From Garcia nutans (lineage: Eukaryota > Streptophyta > Magnoliopsida > Malpighiales > Euphorbiaceae): 64,000 nt of DNA. This document shows positions 49,901 to 62,300 of the stretch, one piece after another. Positions within the stretch are counted from its first letter, which is position 1, and each line of letters begins with the position of its first letter. Made by a program: the position numbers and the translations under genes. Below the pieces are notes generated by a model. The model ran no database searches and was not told where the DNA came from. It saw nothing but the letters and a program-made list of their open reading frames with translations. The stretch lies in NCBI GenBank assembly GCA_947685225.1, contig CANTUV010000026.1, positions 58,799,501 to 58,863,500 of the forward strand. The letters run 5' to 3'.

Positions 49901-50398
49901 GTAATGCTTGAAGCTTGCTTACTCCGAAAACACAATAAGCAACCTGTTGCTTGCGGGACATTTAAAGTTAAAGATAAAATTGAAGTTCTTTCTGTTACTG
50001 AATTTTCTCATAGAATGAAAGAAAAACCAGTAGGAAAGAATAGATATGAAATTTATCCTAGAAAAGGTGAGATCTGGGCAGTGTATAAGAACTGGGATGC
50101 TGACTTGATGTGTTCAGACAAGAGCGCTGGTGAATGTGACATTGTTGAAGTGGTAGAAGGTAATGATGGTGGCGTGAAAGTTATAGTTCTGAAGTGTGTG
50201 AATGGATCTGAACATTTTTACATGGCTCCAAGAAGATTAAAAAAAGTTGGTTTTATGGACATACCACGAGCAGAGTTTGCTAGATTTTCTCATCGGTGTT
50301 TAGCTTCCCAGGTGGCGGGAGAGAAAGATAGTCGCCTGAGAGGCTCTTGGGAGCTTGATCCTTCATCAGTTCCTGGTTCTATAATTGTAGTAGAGTAA
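46991..50398 (+). CDS. J-domain protein with two DUF3444 domains (1135 aa, intronless)
   Basis: A plant-specific Hsp40-type protein of unknown process. The J domain would stimulate an Hsp70 partner, while DUF3444 has no assigned activity. The N-terminal helix pair MECNKEEAIRAKEIAETKMK leads to a J domain at about residues 67-130 with HPD at 95-97. A CxxC...CxxC finger (CHFC and CQNC) lies at about 188-215. A long low-complexity Ser/Lys/Glu-rich region follows. The first DUF3444 is at about 512-700 (NQIWAIYDSVDGMPRYYAWI, GEIWALFKDWD) and the second at about 930-1128 (NQIWSVFDDKDGLPRNYAQV, GEIWAVYKNWD). I chose the ATG at 46991 because it matches the family start; the frame is open further upstream without an ATG. 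Basic stretches suggest a nuclear protein. From memory, Arabidopsis At3g06340, of this family, neighbours the shikimate gene At3g06350. Confidence 0.94.
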   Translation: MECNKEEAIRAKEIAETKMKNGDFVGALRIAQKARQLYPDLDNISQLVMICEVHCSAQNKLNGSEMDWYGILQIEQFSEESVVKKQFRKLALSLHPDKNKFPGAEAAFKLIGEANRVLTDPAKRSVYDVKCRGALRQVASKLTPDHSNRSSVAKKQHGDAKKFSSVPHSQYMSSHAYQQPQQPTFWTSCHFCSMRYQYFGECLNKMLRCQNCHQPYIARDIGIPPGSRFFNEKSVPYQGGPSKVMLQKNAGKPSGMSFPHRFSGSDPVPKTGAADAGGGSKSKEVKLENIAEISGGSKPQVKVNGHVELGAGKGGASSKRDRKSLEESSDDFDKDSSSGSEENMDINENGSNLSAQNSGQNDSHQCRRSSRQKQHVSYKEDVSDDDFVAPPPKRSRGSSSSGMADVEMKRLSADGNLLKEDNSAGFVAVLNRNNKEVKQKASSRVEEKSLNKKSKTGDFKTKGVETGTELEDSDEEASFGTFKLNSNEAQESEVFVCPDADFTNFENLRAAENSFAVNQIWAIYDSVDGMPRYYAWIKKVYKPGFKLEITWLEATSDNKAEKHWCDADLPVGSGMYEIGNSEKTVDHQMFSHLMCMDAERKRTYLIYPKRGEIWALFKDWDIEWSSDPEKHKPPYQYEFVEILTDFKEGVGIGVAYLGKVKGFVSIFQQAHCNDVLSFCIPADEIYRFSHRIPSFEMTGQEGEGVPKGSFELDTAALPTSLFDLGDKVGKEKLAAEVVSSYSMSSENKLEPMKGSDKVCSPKNFKSGSEEGTSALRRSLRSPKESTGTCSDVNQVDAVQQAKDEDVNKVSGHGSEGIYTSFQASENITTHKKQEKRKPTADTLTPRRSPRDLGMGNNQARASWSTKEDASKHVADNVDDRHGQSGASSCPDDKMHLDAMGGSLDSCKEGQKSSGCRVIEVERYDFKKEKSEDKFQENQIWSVFDDKDGLPRNYAQVKKIESTSTGLRLYVVMLEACLLRKHNKQPVACGTFKVKDKIEVLSVTEFSHRMKEKPVGKNRYEIYPRKGEIWAVYKNWDADLMCSDKSAGECDIVEVVEGNDGGVKVIVLKCVNGSEHFYMAPRRLKKVGFMDIPRAEFARFSHRCLASQVAGEKDSRLRGSWELDPSSVPGSIIVVE

Positions 50399-51129
50399 AT
50401 GGGGGGCTATTCTAGTTTTTCCCTTCAGTTTAGCTATGGCTGCTATCAAATTGTTCCCTGTGAAAACAAGGGAAATTAAGTAAGTAGAAACTTTGGCGAT
50501 AAGGGTTTTTAATTGTTTATGGTTTACATGTCTGTTTTTGTAGCTTCTTGGATGATAAACTAGTTATTTTTCGGAAATTTAACCTCAAAACCACTTCCAT
50601 GGAGTGATTTTGTGTACTCTGATGCTCAACCCTGCAAACTTGTAAGCAAAGACATGTTCTCATGACATGAAAGATTTAGCCGTGTTTCAGGATTATTTGT
50701 GGTTTTGTTTTTGGTTTTTCTCAGTAAGTATCGAAATGTAGAGCTAGGTGGGTACATCCCATCTACAAATTGTAGTAACATTCTAATTAGTAATTAATAG
50801 AAACTTGTACCTGTGATGAATGGAAAATTTTGTTGCTCAACAGACATTGTACATTTTAGCTTTTCTTTCAATTATATATATATATATATATATATATTAT
50901 CTAGTCACTATTTCTATTTTCTTTCCTTAATTCTGATTGATTGCTTTTTTTCTTTTTTTTTTTTTTATGATAAGTTTTAAATCTTAATGCAGCAGGCGAG
51001 GTAAAATGCGTGTGTATATATATATTGAATGCGGTCTATCCAACCAAAATAGATTTCTTGGGATCACGGGAAAATAACTTTCCGTATGAATCTATAAACT
51101 TTTTTTTTTCAAGCTTTCAATTATGGAAG
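50399..51129. other. 3' untranslated region of the J-domain gene and spacer
   Basis: The first 450 bases after the stop are T-rich and look like 3' UTR. A TA microsatellite lies at about 50874-50896. No gene seen. Confidence 0.5.
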
Positions 51130-51199
51130 GGCGTTTTTTCTAGTGGTATGATTCTCGCTTTGGGTGTGACAGGTTTTGTTCGATTCTCGGAATGGCCCT
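51130..51199 (+). pseudogene. tRNA-Pro (UGG) relic
   Basis: 70 bases follow the plant nuclear tRNA-Pro pattern: GGGCG start, the D-arm CTAGTGGTATGATTCTCGC, anticodon loop TTTGGGT with TGG, then TTCGATTCTCGG and GCCC. The T-arm 5' strand (TTTTG) no longer pairs with CTCGG, and the 3' anticodon stem (GTGAC) is mismatched. It is therefore a pseudogene rather than a working tRNA. Confidence 0.75.
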
Positions 51200-51297
51200 C
51201 TTTGTTAACAGCAGCGTGTTTTATTATCATAACAATTTAATTTCTTCAAATAATGTGTTTTTTTTTTCCAGATAAATAATAAGGTTTTTTTTTTCAG

Positions 51298-51672
51298 TTT
51301 TTTTAATATAAATTTTATAATAAATTTCATTAAAAATTAAATATCAATAAAAAATAAAAATAATTTGAAAAATAATGTTGTTAATAGAAAATTAATAAAA
51401 CAACAAAATAATTTTTTTAAAAAAATAACGTTGTTAATAGAAAAAAATCACTTTTTGAACATCTAAAAAAAGTAGAAGAAGTCGTTTTCAGTAATTCTTT
51501 TTAAATATAAAATTTATAATAAATTTCATAAAAAAATAAATATCAATAAAAAATAAAATAATTTGAAAAATAATGTTGTTAATAGAAAATTAATAAAACA
51601 AGAAAATAATTTTAAAAAAAATAACATTGTTAATAGAAAAAATAACTTTCTGAACATCTAAAAAAAGTAGAG
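51298..51672. repeat. Tandem duplication with a 198-bp period
   Basis: Two copies (about 51298-51479 and 51505-51672) share the order ATTTATAATAAATTTCAT, TAATGTTGTTAATAG twice, and TGAACATCTAAAAAAAGTAG. The copies are highly similar, so the duplication is fairly recent. Non-coding. Confidence 0.75.
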
Positions 51673-52460
51673 GTTGTAATAATAGCATTTTCAAACTTCC
51701 ATTGCATTCAAGTTTTAATGGAAAACCTTAATAATTTCTGATTTCAAAGTATTTTTGCTAATCTTATGTCAATAAGAAAGTGTGGTAAAATCTTTTATTG
51801 CTTGCTATGGCTTTACATCGTAAAATTAGTCTGTCAAATAATTTTCAATTAAAATTAATAATTTTTTTAGAGAAAAAATCAATTTTAAACATTAAATTAA
51901 TATTAGTTTTTTTTACCACAAAAGGGTCTTAATTTTACCTAGAACTAATTAATCCTTGCCAAAAAAAAAAAATAACTAATACCTAACAAAAATTAACTAA
52001 ATCCTAACACCAATATGAACAAATGATCTTAATGTTATTAACTATTGTTAACTGCTTTAAAAAAATATATTCTTAATTGCTTAAAAAAAATACTCTTTGA
52101 GTCTTTATCCATAAATGATAATAATATATTTATTTTGAGGTTTTCAAATATATCATTTTTATCTCAATTATAATCAATTATGTAAAAATAAAATACAAAA
52201 AAAATATTTAATTAAAATAAAAATAAAATTTAAATATCGGAAAAGTCTAAACAGAAATTTCAAATTTTCACAATTTTTAATGTATTTTAGGTAATATATT
52301 AACTAATATAGCATAATAAAATTTTCATAATTTTATCATTATGTTTCTCTGTGTGTACTTTTTGTGTGTTATTTATTAAAAAAATAAACTGTAATTTGTG
52401 AATTATTTTATTAATATAACGTTGAGGATAAAATTAAAGCATACGAATCTCTTTATACGC
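51673..52460. other. AT-rich spacer, no gene seen
   Basis: No coding signal. The last 50 bases become less AT-rich before the leader of the DCD gene. Confidence 0.5.
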
Positions 52461-54169
52461 ATCGTTTTGCAACGCTTATAATCGTTCTGGTCTTTTTGCT
52501 TTGTGGGCTTTGATGGATCCTTCCATAAGATCTTCACTTCGACAGTTCTTTTGCAGCCAAATGAATAATAATCCTCAGGTTTTCTCTTACACGCTCTCTC
52601 TTTCTCTCTTCAATTTTTTAATTTTTTATTTTATTTTAATTTTTTATAGTACCTTTACATACAGACCTCAAATCTCTTTAAACTGAGTGCAGGTTTTGAT
52701 TCCAAAGCTGCTTTTGCGAGGAATTTCTTTATAAATCTGTTTGTTTCCCGAGAAAACCTAGCAAAAGGGAAAATATTAAGGTAAATTTTGTTTTTTCTAT
52801 CTTTTGTATTGCCGTGATTGATTATTTAGGTTTTCAGGGCATATTTCGATAATGTTGGAATTATTACTGAACTTGTAATTTGGCGGAGTTTATTCGATGG
52901 CTTTGTTATCCTTTTTATGGTTTACGTTTAACTTGCTCCTATGTATAGAGAAATTAGATTAAGATAACGATAGATTCGCTCTTCAATTTTTCACCTCTGT
53001 TGTTGTTTAATTCAACGTGTAGGTCTTATTTTTGTTGCTTCCAATTGAATTTTTTTGGGTATTCTATCTGAAAGTGGATTTTTAACTCTTTGTGAACTTT
53101 AACTGAATTACTCTATCAGGCTTTTTGGTTTGCATTTCAATGAGATTTCTTAAGCTGCTTTGTGGCATAATTGATGTGTTTTGACTTGTAAACAACCCGA
53201 AGTCTACTATTTTGAGTTTGGCGAGTTTAGGATAATTTAGGTGGGCTTTTGTCATTGCTCCCTTGGAGAATATTGGTGTAATATGTAGAATGAATTATCA
53301 ATATTTATAGATACTATAGTTATTCTCAAAATTCTTTCCTTTCATAGGCAGGAAAAAATTTACTTATTGATCATAAGTAGGTAGTTACTATTTCAATCAT
53401 TAGAATTAGCAATACTAACTTCTTTTACCATTTAAAAAAATTACCATTAATTACTTTAAGAAACAATACGTGCAGTAGAAACTTGGAAAGTAACAAAGTG
53501 AAATTCAAAGCTTATGTTTTCCAAAAGTTTTTAAATTTAAAAGCTCTATTTTTAAACCCAAATATCTTTTTGACTATAAAATGTATTATGAACTATACAT
53601 GTAGATATGCTAAATTTGTCAGTTCAAAAAAAAAAGATACATTAGAATTAGTATGTCAGTTAATGAAACCTAGCCCTAGTGTACCTTCGACCAAGCAAGT
53701 GTGCTGCTAGGTACTAGGTACCCTCACCATCTTTGCCTTGGTTGAGTTAATGTAGCAATCAGCTTGGATGCTAGGTGGAGTACCACTGTCCTGAGAATTG
53801 CTGGAAGCCTCTAACACAATGCCGTCGAATATATTCTGCTGCTTTCTTATGACTATGAAACTATACTTTGACTGCATTGTCAGGCTTAAACTGTAACATA
53901 TTTTGGCCCAGATATTATATAAAAAAGTGCAGCTCATGTGCAATTTGTCGCAGTTTAGGCCATATGCACCTGACTCGAATTTTTGTTAGATTCAGGTTTG
54001 GAAAGTAAATGTAGTAGGCAAATTGCAAGTTTTGATGATGATGATAGCATTTTCTCTTCAAGTTTAGATGTTCTTATTAAAGGAAAGCATTTTATTGTTT
54101 ATAAAAGGTGTCACTAATCAAGTCATTTGATCTTTTGCTCGCAGGAAGATCCAATAAGTTTCATAGGCT
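52461..54169 (+). promoter_or_regulatory. Leader exons and introns of the DCD gene
   Basis: A likely first leader exon ends at 52578 (CCTCAG|GTTTTC). A second candidate runs 52693-52780 between a GTGCAG acceptor and an AAG|GTAAAT donor. The coding exon's acceptor is GCTCGCAG at 54144, leaving 25 leader bases before the ATG at 54170. The 53.0-54.1 kb interior is T-rich intron-like DNA. Exon limits are inferred. Confidence 0.5.
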
Positions 54170-56171
54170 ATGGAACAAGAGAAAAACAATGAAGATTCTG
54201 GCAATCCTGCAGGAGCATCTGCTGAATCACTTTCACCTGAAAAAGACAATGTGGAAGCTGAGAATCCTATGGAGGCCTCCACTAAATCACCATCATTTGC
54301 AATGAAATATCTAAAATCTGAGAATCCTGGAGAAATACCAACTGAACCAGAATCATCCCGGAAAAGAACCCCCAAATCCTTGAGGGCTAAATCTGAAGTT
54401 AAGAAGAAATCTACAGCTAGTACCAGTTTGAAGGCCAAGAAAGCTCCTACTGCTTGGCGAAGAAACAAAAAAATGAAGCATAAGAGTGTGGTCCAAGAAA
54501 GCAAGGAGACTGACAGAAATGAGCATAAGAATGATCAGAAACAGAATTCAAAAGAAGAAAATATTCAAAATAATTGTGCCTATGGAAAAGACATTGGAAA
54601 GGGCCAAGAGACTGAAAAGAGCCAAGAAAAGGGTGCTGGTTCAAGTAGGAGTGTACATAACCAAACGAGTGAAGGAAAACATGGCGGTACTGATAATGGC
54701 TCAAATAGTCACAAGGACAAAGGAAAGCTTGATAGGAAGGAATCGAATCAAAGAGATGAGAAAAAGAAAGAGAAGCTTGGTGGTTTGATCTTTATGTGTA
54801 GTGCAAAGACCAAGCCAGATTGTTTCCGATATCAAGTCATGGGTGTAACAGCAAGCAAAAAGGATCTGGTCCTGGGTGTGAAACCTGGACTAAAACTTTT
54901 CCTATATGATTTTGATCTCAAACTTTTGTATGGGATCTACAAAGCTTCATCTTCTGGTGGGATGAGGCTGGTGCCCAAGGCTTTTGGCGGGTCCTTCCCG
55001 GTTCAGGTTATGTTTTATTATTTGCCGTCCAACTTATCTTGGTAATAATTATTGTTATCTTCACCAATTTAGTCAGAGTTTGACACTGATATTTTTTAAC
55101 TTCAGGTGCGGTTCAGCATCCATAAGGATTGTTTTCCACTCCCAGAGAGTGTTTTCAAGAGGGCTATAAAGGACAATTATGATGAAAAGAACAAGTTCAA
55201 CATAGAGCTTACTGTTCGACAAGTGAGAATTAGTTGTTTGGGTCGTTTTCTACCTTCATAATTTAACATTCATAATTTTTTCATACTTTCCCTTTCAGGT
55301 TAGGAAACTCAGTGAACTTTTCCGACCAGCTGTTTTCCAGTCAGTGCAGTCTGCTGCAGTGCCTATCCGTTCCCCATCAAAGGCAACTATTCGAGATAGA
55401 GAAGCTTATGAGGGATTGAGAGAGTTGCAACCCTATTCAGACAGAGGAACATTTGCCAGACTCAATGGTGACTGTAGGAATTATCCTGTAGCCCCTCGAG
55501 AAAGGGATCAGCATATTGAGCACCAGCAAGTAGTATCAACTCATAGAGAGGAAGCTCCTCGTGATTTATACATGAGTGAAAAGGAGTATCGTACATATGG
55601 TCTTCAAAGAGACAGAATAGACTTGACTCCACGTGTTGCTCCTCCTTCTCTGGACCCATACCAGAGGGATTTGGAAAAGGAGCACCTTCTGAGACAACCA
55701 GCTGCACTATATAGTGATATTGCTCCTGTGCACAGACAAACAGTTCTCGCTGATTCCCACTACTCAACTCCGATAGAGTTTCAGACTTATGATATTGGTG
55801 TTAGAACTGAATTACCACCTGCAGCTCCTTCAGCTAGTTCTGCTGTCGCTGCATTGGACCCTTATACAAGGGATCCATATTATTCTTACCGATATGGCGC
55901 TTCATCTGCTACTGCACAGATGCTACCTCCAAGGAGGGAGGAGGTTTCTTCACTTTCCTATTATGCTGATGGTAGGAAAGACGCTTGCTTACCTGTGGCT
56001 GATCCTGTGAGCAGGCGAGAAACTGATCAATTGGATAAATTATACTTAAAGTATGCTGTCAGTCCCCTATCAGATTATCGCCAGGCATACCAAGGAGATA
56101 AACTAAATACTGTGCCGGCATCTGTTTCATCACGGTACAAATTTGCCGGACCATCTGTGTCTTATCGCTAA
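54170..56171 (+). CDS. DCD (development and cell death) domain protein, 3 coding exons, 608 aa
   Basis: Exons 54170-55006, 55106-55222 and 55299-56171, all GT-AG and all phase 0. Residues 1-200 are a Lys/Glu/Ser-rich disordered region with KRKTP- and KKKS-like basic patches. The DCD domain spans about 203-327: GGLIFMCSAKTKPDCFRYQV at its start, then GLKLFLYDFDLKLLYGIYKA, a GGSFPVQVRF segment and KLSELFRP at its end. The C-terminal 280 residues are Tyr/Arg/Pro-rich with PYxRD-type repeats (DPYQRD, DPYTRD). DCD proteins are plant-specific and linked to stress, hormone and cell-death responses; their molecular role is unclear. From memory, Arabidopsis At5g61910 (DCD) is next to BON1 (At5g61900), matching the BONZAI neighbour here. 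Confidence 0.93.
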
Positions 56172-59100
56172 CTTATCTCTTTTATCATTTCTGTGTACTT
56201 GCGCATTGGGAAGCATGTGACAAAACAAAACAGTCATGGACAGTTGTTTTCTTTTAAAAAAAAAAATTTCTTGCATGTCTACAAACATTATTACACGCTT
56301 AAGTAGTCTATATTCCTTGCATTATTTCAGTAATTTTCAGCTCATAAGGTTGGAAGTGTGGGAGGATGTAATGTCTGAAGGGATGTGCTGCAGCTTCACA
56401 ATTCTTGTAAAATTGTGGAAATGAAATTTGTTTGCACATTCTGATGACTGCTCATGTGCTGGTATAACTATAATTGAGACACATTTATGTTCACAAGTAC
56501 TCAGAATTTTGAATTATGATTCAACCGGAGAAATGAAAACTCAGGGATGTAATACACCAAATGAGTATTTTTCAGATTATAATTTCCGGAATTTTACTGC
56601 AATGATTTGTATGACAGGGTCTGGCCCAAGTTTAGAGCCGCATTAGGCTGGATTGGTATGGCGATTTCCATTTAAGTGTAAACAATTATGGGATCAGAAC
56701 CCATTGCAGAAGCGACGCAGAATATACAAATAAATTTTCTCAATAACAAGACTAGATGTCTAGATTAAGCTCACCATTAAAAGAAAATGTAGTGGACAAG
56801 AAAAAGAAAAAATGCGGAATTTTCCGGGAAAGAAAAAAAGTTGAGTTTGATTATTCTAATATGATCCGCAAGAGTCATATTTGATGGAGAAAATTTTCAC
56901 TTTTCACCTCGCGAACTTTATTTACATATATACGGTTTTTCACGTTCTTTTTTTTTTATAATTTTTTAACATTTTATTTATATTTTTTTATTTTATCATA
57001 TTTTTAATATATACACAAAAAATAAACATATATATAATATATATACAATATATACACTTAACAATACAAACTACGTCTATACATCTATCACAAATCAACA
57101 ATATATATATTAAAATCACAACACATTTACATAATATTTTAATATTTATTTAATTTTTTTATTTTAAAACATCCACACAATATTCATATAATATTCACAC
57201 AATATTTAATAATTTTTATATAAAATACACACAACTTAAATAATAAAAACATAACATACACACATCTACAATACATCTACAATACATTTATAACACATCT
57301 ACTATACATTTACATAATAAAATTATGTATATATTTTTTTATTTTTTTATGTGTATAATATATAACATTTTTTAAAAATAAATTTAATAATTTTTTTTGA
57401 TATATTTTTATGTCTTATTTTGTTCTTATTTTTTTGAGTGTTGTTTATTTTTTATAATTAAAATTAGAATTTTCTCTTTTTATAAAAATTGTGATTTTTA
57501 TATGATGAAAAATAATTTAAAATATTAATTTTTATTATTTTATTATAATATTTTTATTTTAATATTGACGTTTAAAAAAAATAAAAATTTAAAATAAAAT
57601 ATTGATTGTAGTAAGGGTAGAAATATTTTTTTTAAAAAATATTTTATTGAGAAAAAAAATATTTTAAAAATTTTATACTAATTTTTTTTATAAAAGAATA
57701 AATATTTTTATTTTTTATAATAAAGTTATTTTTGGATAGTTCTCTAATCATAGAGAGGCCCATGGTTGAAGCCCTTTTAACAAGTCCAATATGTACAAAG
57801 GCGCAAATTCCTTGGATTACTTTTCTCCTTCTTCCTGAGCACGTTCGGTTCAACCTTAGAATTTTATTCTTGTTTTTTTTGGCAAAGACTATTCTCCAAT
57901 CAAGGCGCTTGGCACACAAAAAATCATATATATATATATATGTATATTTTCAATAAATAACACGTGCATATATAATAATTAAATTATTATAATTTTATTA
58001 TAAAAACTATCATATCACTGTTATCCATGTGTATGTGATCTTTTTTCTAAAATAAAATAATATAATAATATTTTTTAATATTTCATGCTGAAAATTTGAG
58101 CAATAAATTCAAATTATATTCTATAATCTCATGCTAAAAAGATTTTACCCATTATTAATGCTTTTGGTTCATTCCATTAATGGCCACTTGTAGGAAACAT
58201 TGAACTTGAGGTTAATGCTTTTTAACCTTCAAAATTATTATAATTTTAACATTCCAAAAATTTAATTTTTATATTTTTCTCATTAGAATTTTATTACAGT
58301 TATTCTATGTGATATTAGCTCTTGTATGAAATGAAAAAAGATTCCCATATATATATACATAATTTCGTTTACTATCCATTGACTTCATCTCCATTTCTTT
58401 TTTTTATTTTATTTTTTTTAATTCTATAGACTTCATAATATCCAAACTTCATCAAATCACTGGAAATTTCATGGTTATACTATATATATATATATATAGA
58501 CTAGCTAAATTTAATTAAAAATTTTAAATATTTTATCATCCAATTTTTAAAATTTTATATTCCAGATATCGATAAGATTGAAATTTCATTGATATTAAAT
58601 TTTTTTAATATTAAAAAAAAATAATTAATCACTTGGTTGATATTATGATATTATTATGTAAGATGAAAATGTTGATGAAAATGTTTTTCGCATTACGTCT
58701 GCTCGACTGATTTATTATTGCTAGACAATCAAATCCAATGAACTTTAATACATTGTATGTCTTATTTTATTTTTATTTTTACCCCATTAACTTGTCAACA
58801 ACATTATAAAATCTACTCGTTTTTAAATTTATATTTTTGCTGTTTGGACAATGCTCTCTGAATAACACAAGTAAGAGTGCACGATTAGTATTAATTTATA
58901 GATATTTAATAAGAAGAGTTTTATATATTTATTTGGCTTAATTTTAAAAAGATTATATATATGTATTGAAAATGGAAACTCATCACTATTTTCCCTAACT
59001 TTTCTAATTATATTTGTTATATTATATTGAAAAATAATATAACAAACAATTATTTTCCATTTTTGACAAGAAACAAATCGTTAAGAAAATATTTCTTCAC

Positions 59101-59334
59101 TCGATTTCTCTTAGAATTCAATTCTTTCTTAGAAACAACCGTCAGGGAAAAAACTGAGGAGTTTGAGCGTATTATCGTCTGTTATATTCAAGAAGAAATT
59201 AATCAAATCATAAAAAAAAAAAAATCAAAAGATAAGGTTTTTATTTGAAACTCAAAAAGCGGGATTTTATTAAAGGAAGAATTAGATAGAGTACTGCGGT
59301 GCAGAGATCATTTTGCACAGAGAGAGAGAGAGAG
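56172..59334. other. 3' end of the DCD gene, AT-rich spacer, and upstream region of the BONZAI gene
   Basis: Up to about 56740 the DNA is moderately AT-rich and may be DCD 3' UTR, with an AATAAA at 56729-56734. From 56940 to 57720 it is very AT-rich, with ACACAA/ATACATT-type runs. A less AT-rich island at 57728-57915 has a minus-strand ORF (57919-57644) I do not recognise. A GA microsatellite (about 59317-59334) directly precedes the BONZAI start codon, a common plant leader feature. Confidence 0.5.
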
Positions 59335-62300
59335 ATGGGAGGATGTGTATCGGGTGATGTGAAAGGAGGTAAGCAAGCCATTGGAGGGGCCCAAAATAGG
59401 CCCACAGATCCACCCAACAATGGCGCTCTCAATGACGCTGTTGATTTCTTCTACCGCTCTCATGGCCTCCATCCCCTGTTTACTCAAATTGAGGTCTTTA
59501 TTTTTATTATTATTACTATATACATACGATATGTTTCTGTATTTGACTTGTATATACGCTGTGACACTCTGAAATACTCCATTTTGTACGATTCGTTCTT
59601 GTTTTTGTTTGTCTTCTTGTTTATTATTTTTGCCTAGAGTATGTCACCTAGTGGGTGGATTATTTGTGGTTTATAATACTAATTTCTTGATAAGGGTTTT
59701 ATAAATCTCTAAATAATTGTAAATTTTAATTTGAGTACGTAATCTAAAACTGATCAATCAATTATCATTTTAAATGACTAGTAATCTCGATAGCTCAGGT
59801 TTGAAGAAGCTCAGCATTCTCACAGAAGTGAGAAAGTAGTGATTCTATGTCATTTATAATGGCCAAATAGGAAGAATAGAATTTTTACTTGATAAAAATT
59901 TATAGGCTGTAAGCTGTTATCATTTTATTACTTTTGAAATAGGTTGCCCTGCAAATTTCAACTAAATATTGAAGTTCCTCTGTTGTTCAAAGTTCTGGTT
60001 TAAATTGCTTCATGCATGCAACCTTACTATGAGTGTTATTGTAATCAACTTCAACGACAGATACAGAACTCTGCTATTTCTTTTATTATTTTGTTTGAGG
60101 ATGATACAAAGAATTGGAGTTTTACTAAGGACTATATACAAAAATTAAGTCACTCATGTGCTGTCTGCTGTTTGATTTTCTGTTGAGATTGATCTGGTGA
60201 TTGTTTTAAGAAGAAAAAATGCTTTTTGTAATACACGGGACAAATCTTTGAATGCCATAATCCTGCTGTTTTAACTTTTCATTTTTGTTAGTTGAGCGTG
60301 TTGAGCAATGTTGAACGTATAAAACATATTTGGGTGAAGTTGAGCATGCAAGTGCTGAAGTTTTGTTTGTGGTCCCTATTTCTTATTAATTAATGTGACA
60401 GTAAGCGTGTTCTGAATGTTGACTATTTGACGTCAACTTTGTTTCACTTGTTTGTAATTTAGCTTACCCCATATTAAAAATTGCCCTTGAGTTACTCAGA
60501 TGGAATTCTTCAAGAGTCTCACTTTTTGGGTGCTATAAAACTTACGAGGATGAGACAAAGCTTTGATTCTTAAATCTCTCATTTGTCGCTGAAAAAGAAA
60601 CCTTATTTGTTTACCTTTTCATCCTATTTGAAATAAATGAATATGAAATTCATTTTATTTGCCAATGAATTTCATATAACAAAATTTATTTATAAATTAA
60701 TCTCCATTCTTGATGTTATATGTAAGAAAATATAAAATTCATTTGCTAATTCTTCTACCGAGCTAGTCTAGTCTTGTTAATTAGGAAATGATTTATAAAT
60801 TCTATCAATTTTGTTTGAATTTGTCTTAATTATAACTAAATTCATAAAATTAAAAATATAGGATTTGAATTAAATTTTTGAGCATACCAAATAAATATAA
60901 TAGTCTCTGACGAGACATTCCAGACAATTAGATACCAATCTGAGACATCAAGGTCTAGATTCACCTTGCTTTGTAAATATTTTTTGATGGTTGTCTATAC
61001 TAATTTTTTAAATAGAAAATTATATATATATATATATATATATTCATAAATGACTTCTGTAAATTGTATAAAATCATTTATACCAAACAAAGCTGGTTAT
61101 CTCATTTGTTCTTTGTGGCATTTCACTTGTACTATTTGTAGCATCACATATAATATACATCTCTTTGTCCTTTTCTTCATGCAATGGACCACCGGATACT
61201 TGATGGGAATTTTTGTATTGGGGGCTTCCTGTGATATTGTCTTGCTTTCTTCTTTTTCTTCATCTTCTTCTTTAATTTTTCTAATGTACTTTTTGAAGCC
61301 TTAAATCTCGAGGTTTTCAATTGATGTTGTGCACATCATTTAAGAGTACCGAAGTCCTATTTCCATGCTGCAATTTCTTGATTTTCTGTGAGCCTGATCA
61401 CTTATATCTGAGACTTGTCCTCTAAGTCCAGTCATAAGTTGTAGATATAGTGACAAATGGTAAGTGTAAAGCAACACATTGCAATTTTATGGAGAAGAAT
61501 AGCGACTTCTGTTTGCTTAAAAACATACAAGTTGAATATAAGAATTACATCTATTTTGAAACAATGTATCTTTACAACTTTTTAGGATACTTTATATGGT
61601 TTAATAAGAAATAATATTGCACATAAAAAACTTATAATTTGATGTATGCAAGTAGCGTAGCATAATGTGGCAGTTCATCCGGATGCCTATATACATTTCT
61701 TTTACCTTTTGTGTATATGCATTCGTTTTTGTTCCTTACTGTATATCATATTCCCTGCAGTTGGCTTGATCAGTTTAGAATTTACTTGATCGCGACATCA
61801 CATCAAAAGTATGTTTATTTAAACTGTAACTTTAATATGCAATACTGTTTCTTCTAACTTCTTTGGGTTTAATTTTTTGGTGTGTTGCTGGATTGTTTTA
61901 TTGTCTTATTATGATGCCTCCACCCTCTTCTCCATGTTTTCTTTCTTGAATTGTATTAATTTGTATTTGGATTATCTTCAATTTATCAATCTTCCTTGGA
62001 CTTCTCTGCTTACTAAGAGTGGGGAAATTGTATTCTAATTAACATATTCTCAAGAGCTCTATGATATGCTGTTTGTGATTCCCTGGACATTGAAAATTGA
62101 TTGAATGCTAATGTTTTTGTTCCATCTTTCTCCTTTTCACATGTGTGCATACGTATGATACTAGTGTTTACTGCAATCAATATGATTAATTAATGTATGA
62201 AAAAAAAGAAAAAAAAAAAAGAAAAGAACAAGGGATGATAAGGGACTCCATTTGCTGTTTCATGTTGATTTCTCAAAAAGGCTGTCAATGTTTGGTGATG

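Noticed and set aside
51010..51240. 76-codon ORF over the tRNA relic
   Set aside because: The sequence is explained by the tRNA-Pro pattern; the ORF has no homology I recognise.
57644..57956. ORFs in a less AT-rich island
   Set aside because: The island differs in composition from its surroundings but matches nothing I recognise, and neither ORF looks like a known protein. Left as unexplained DNA.
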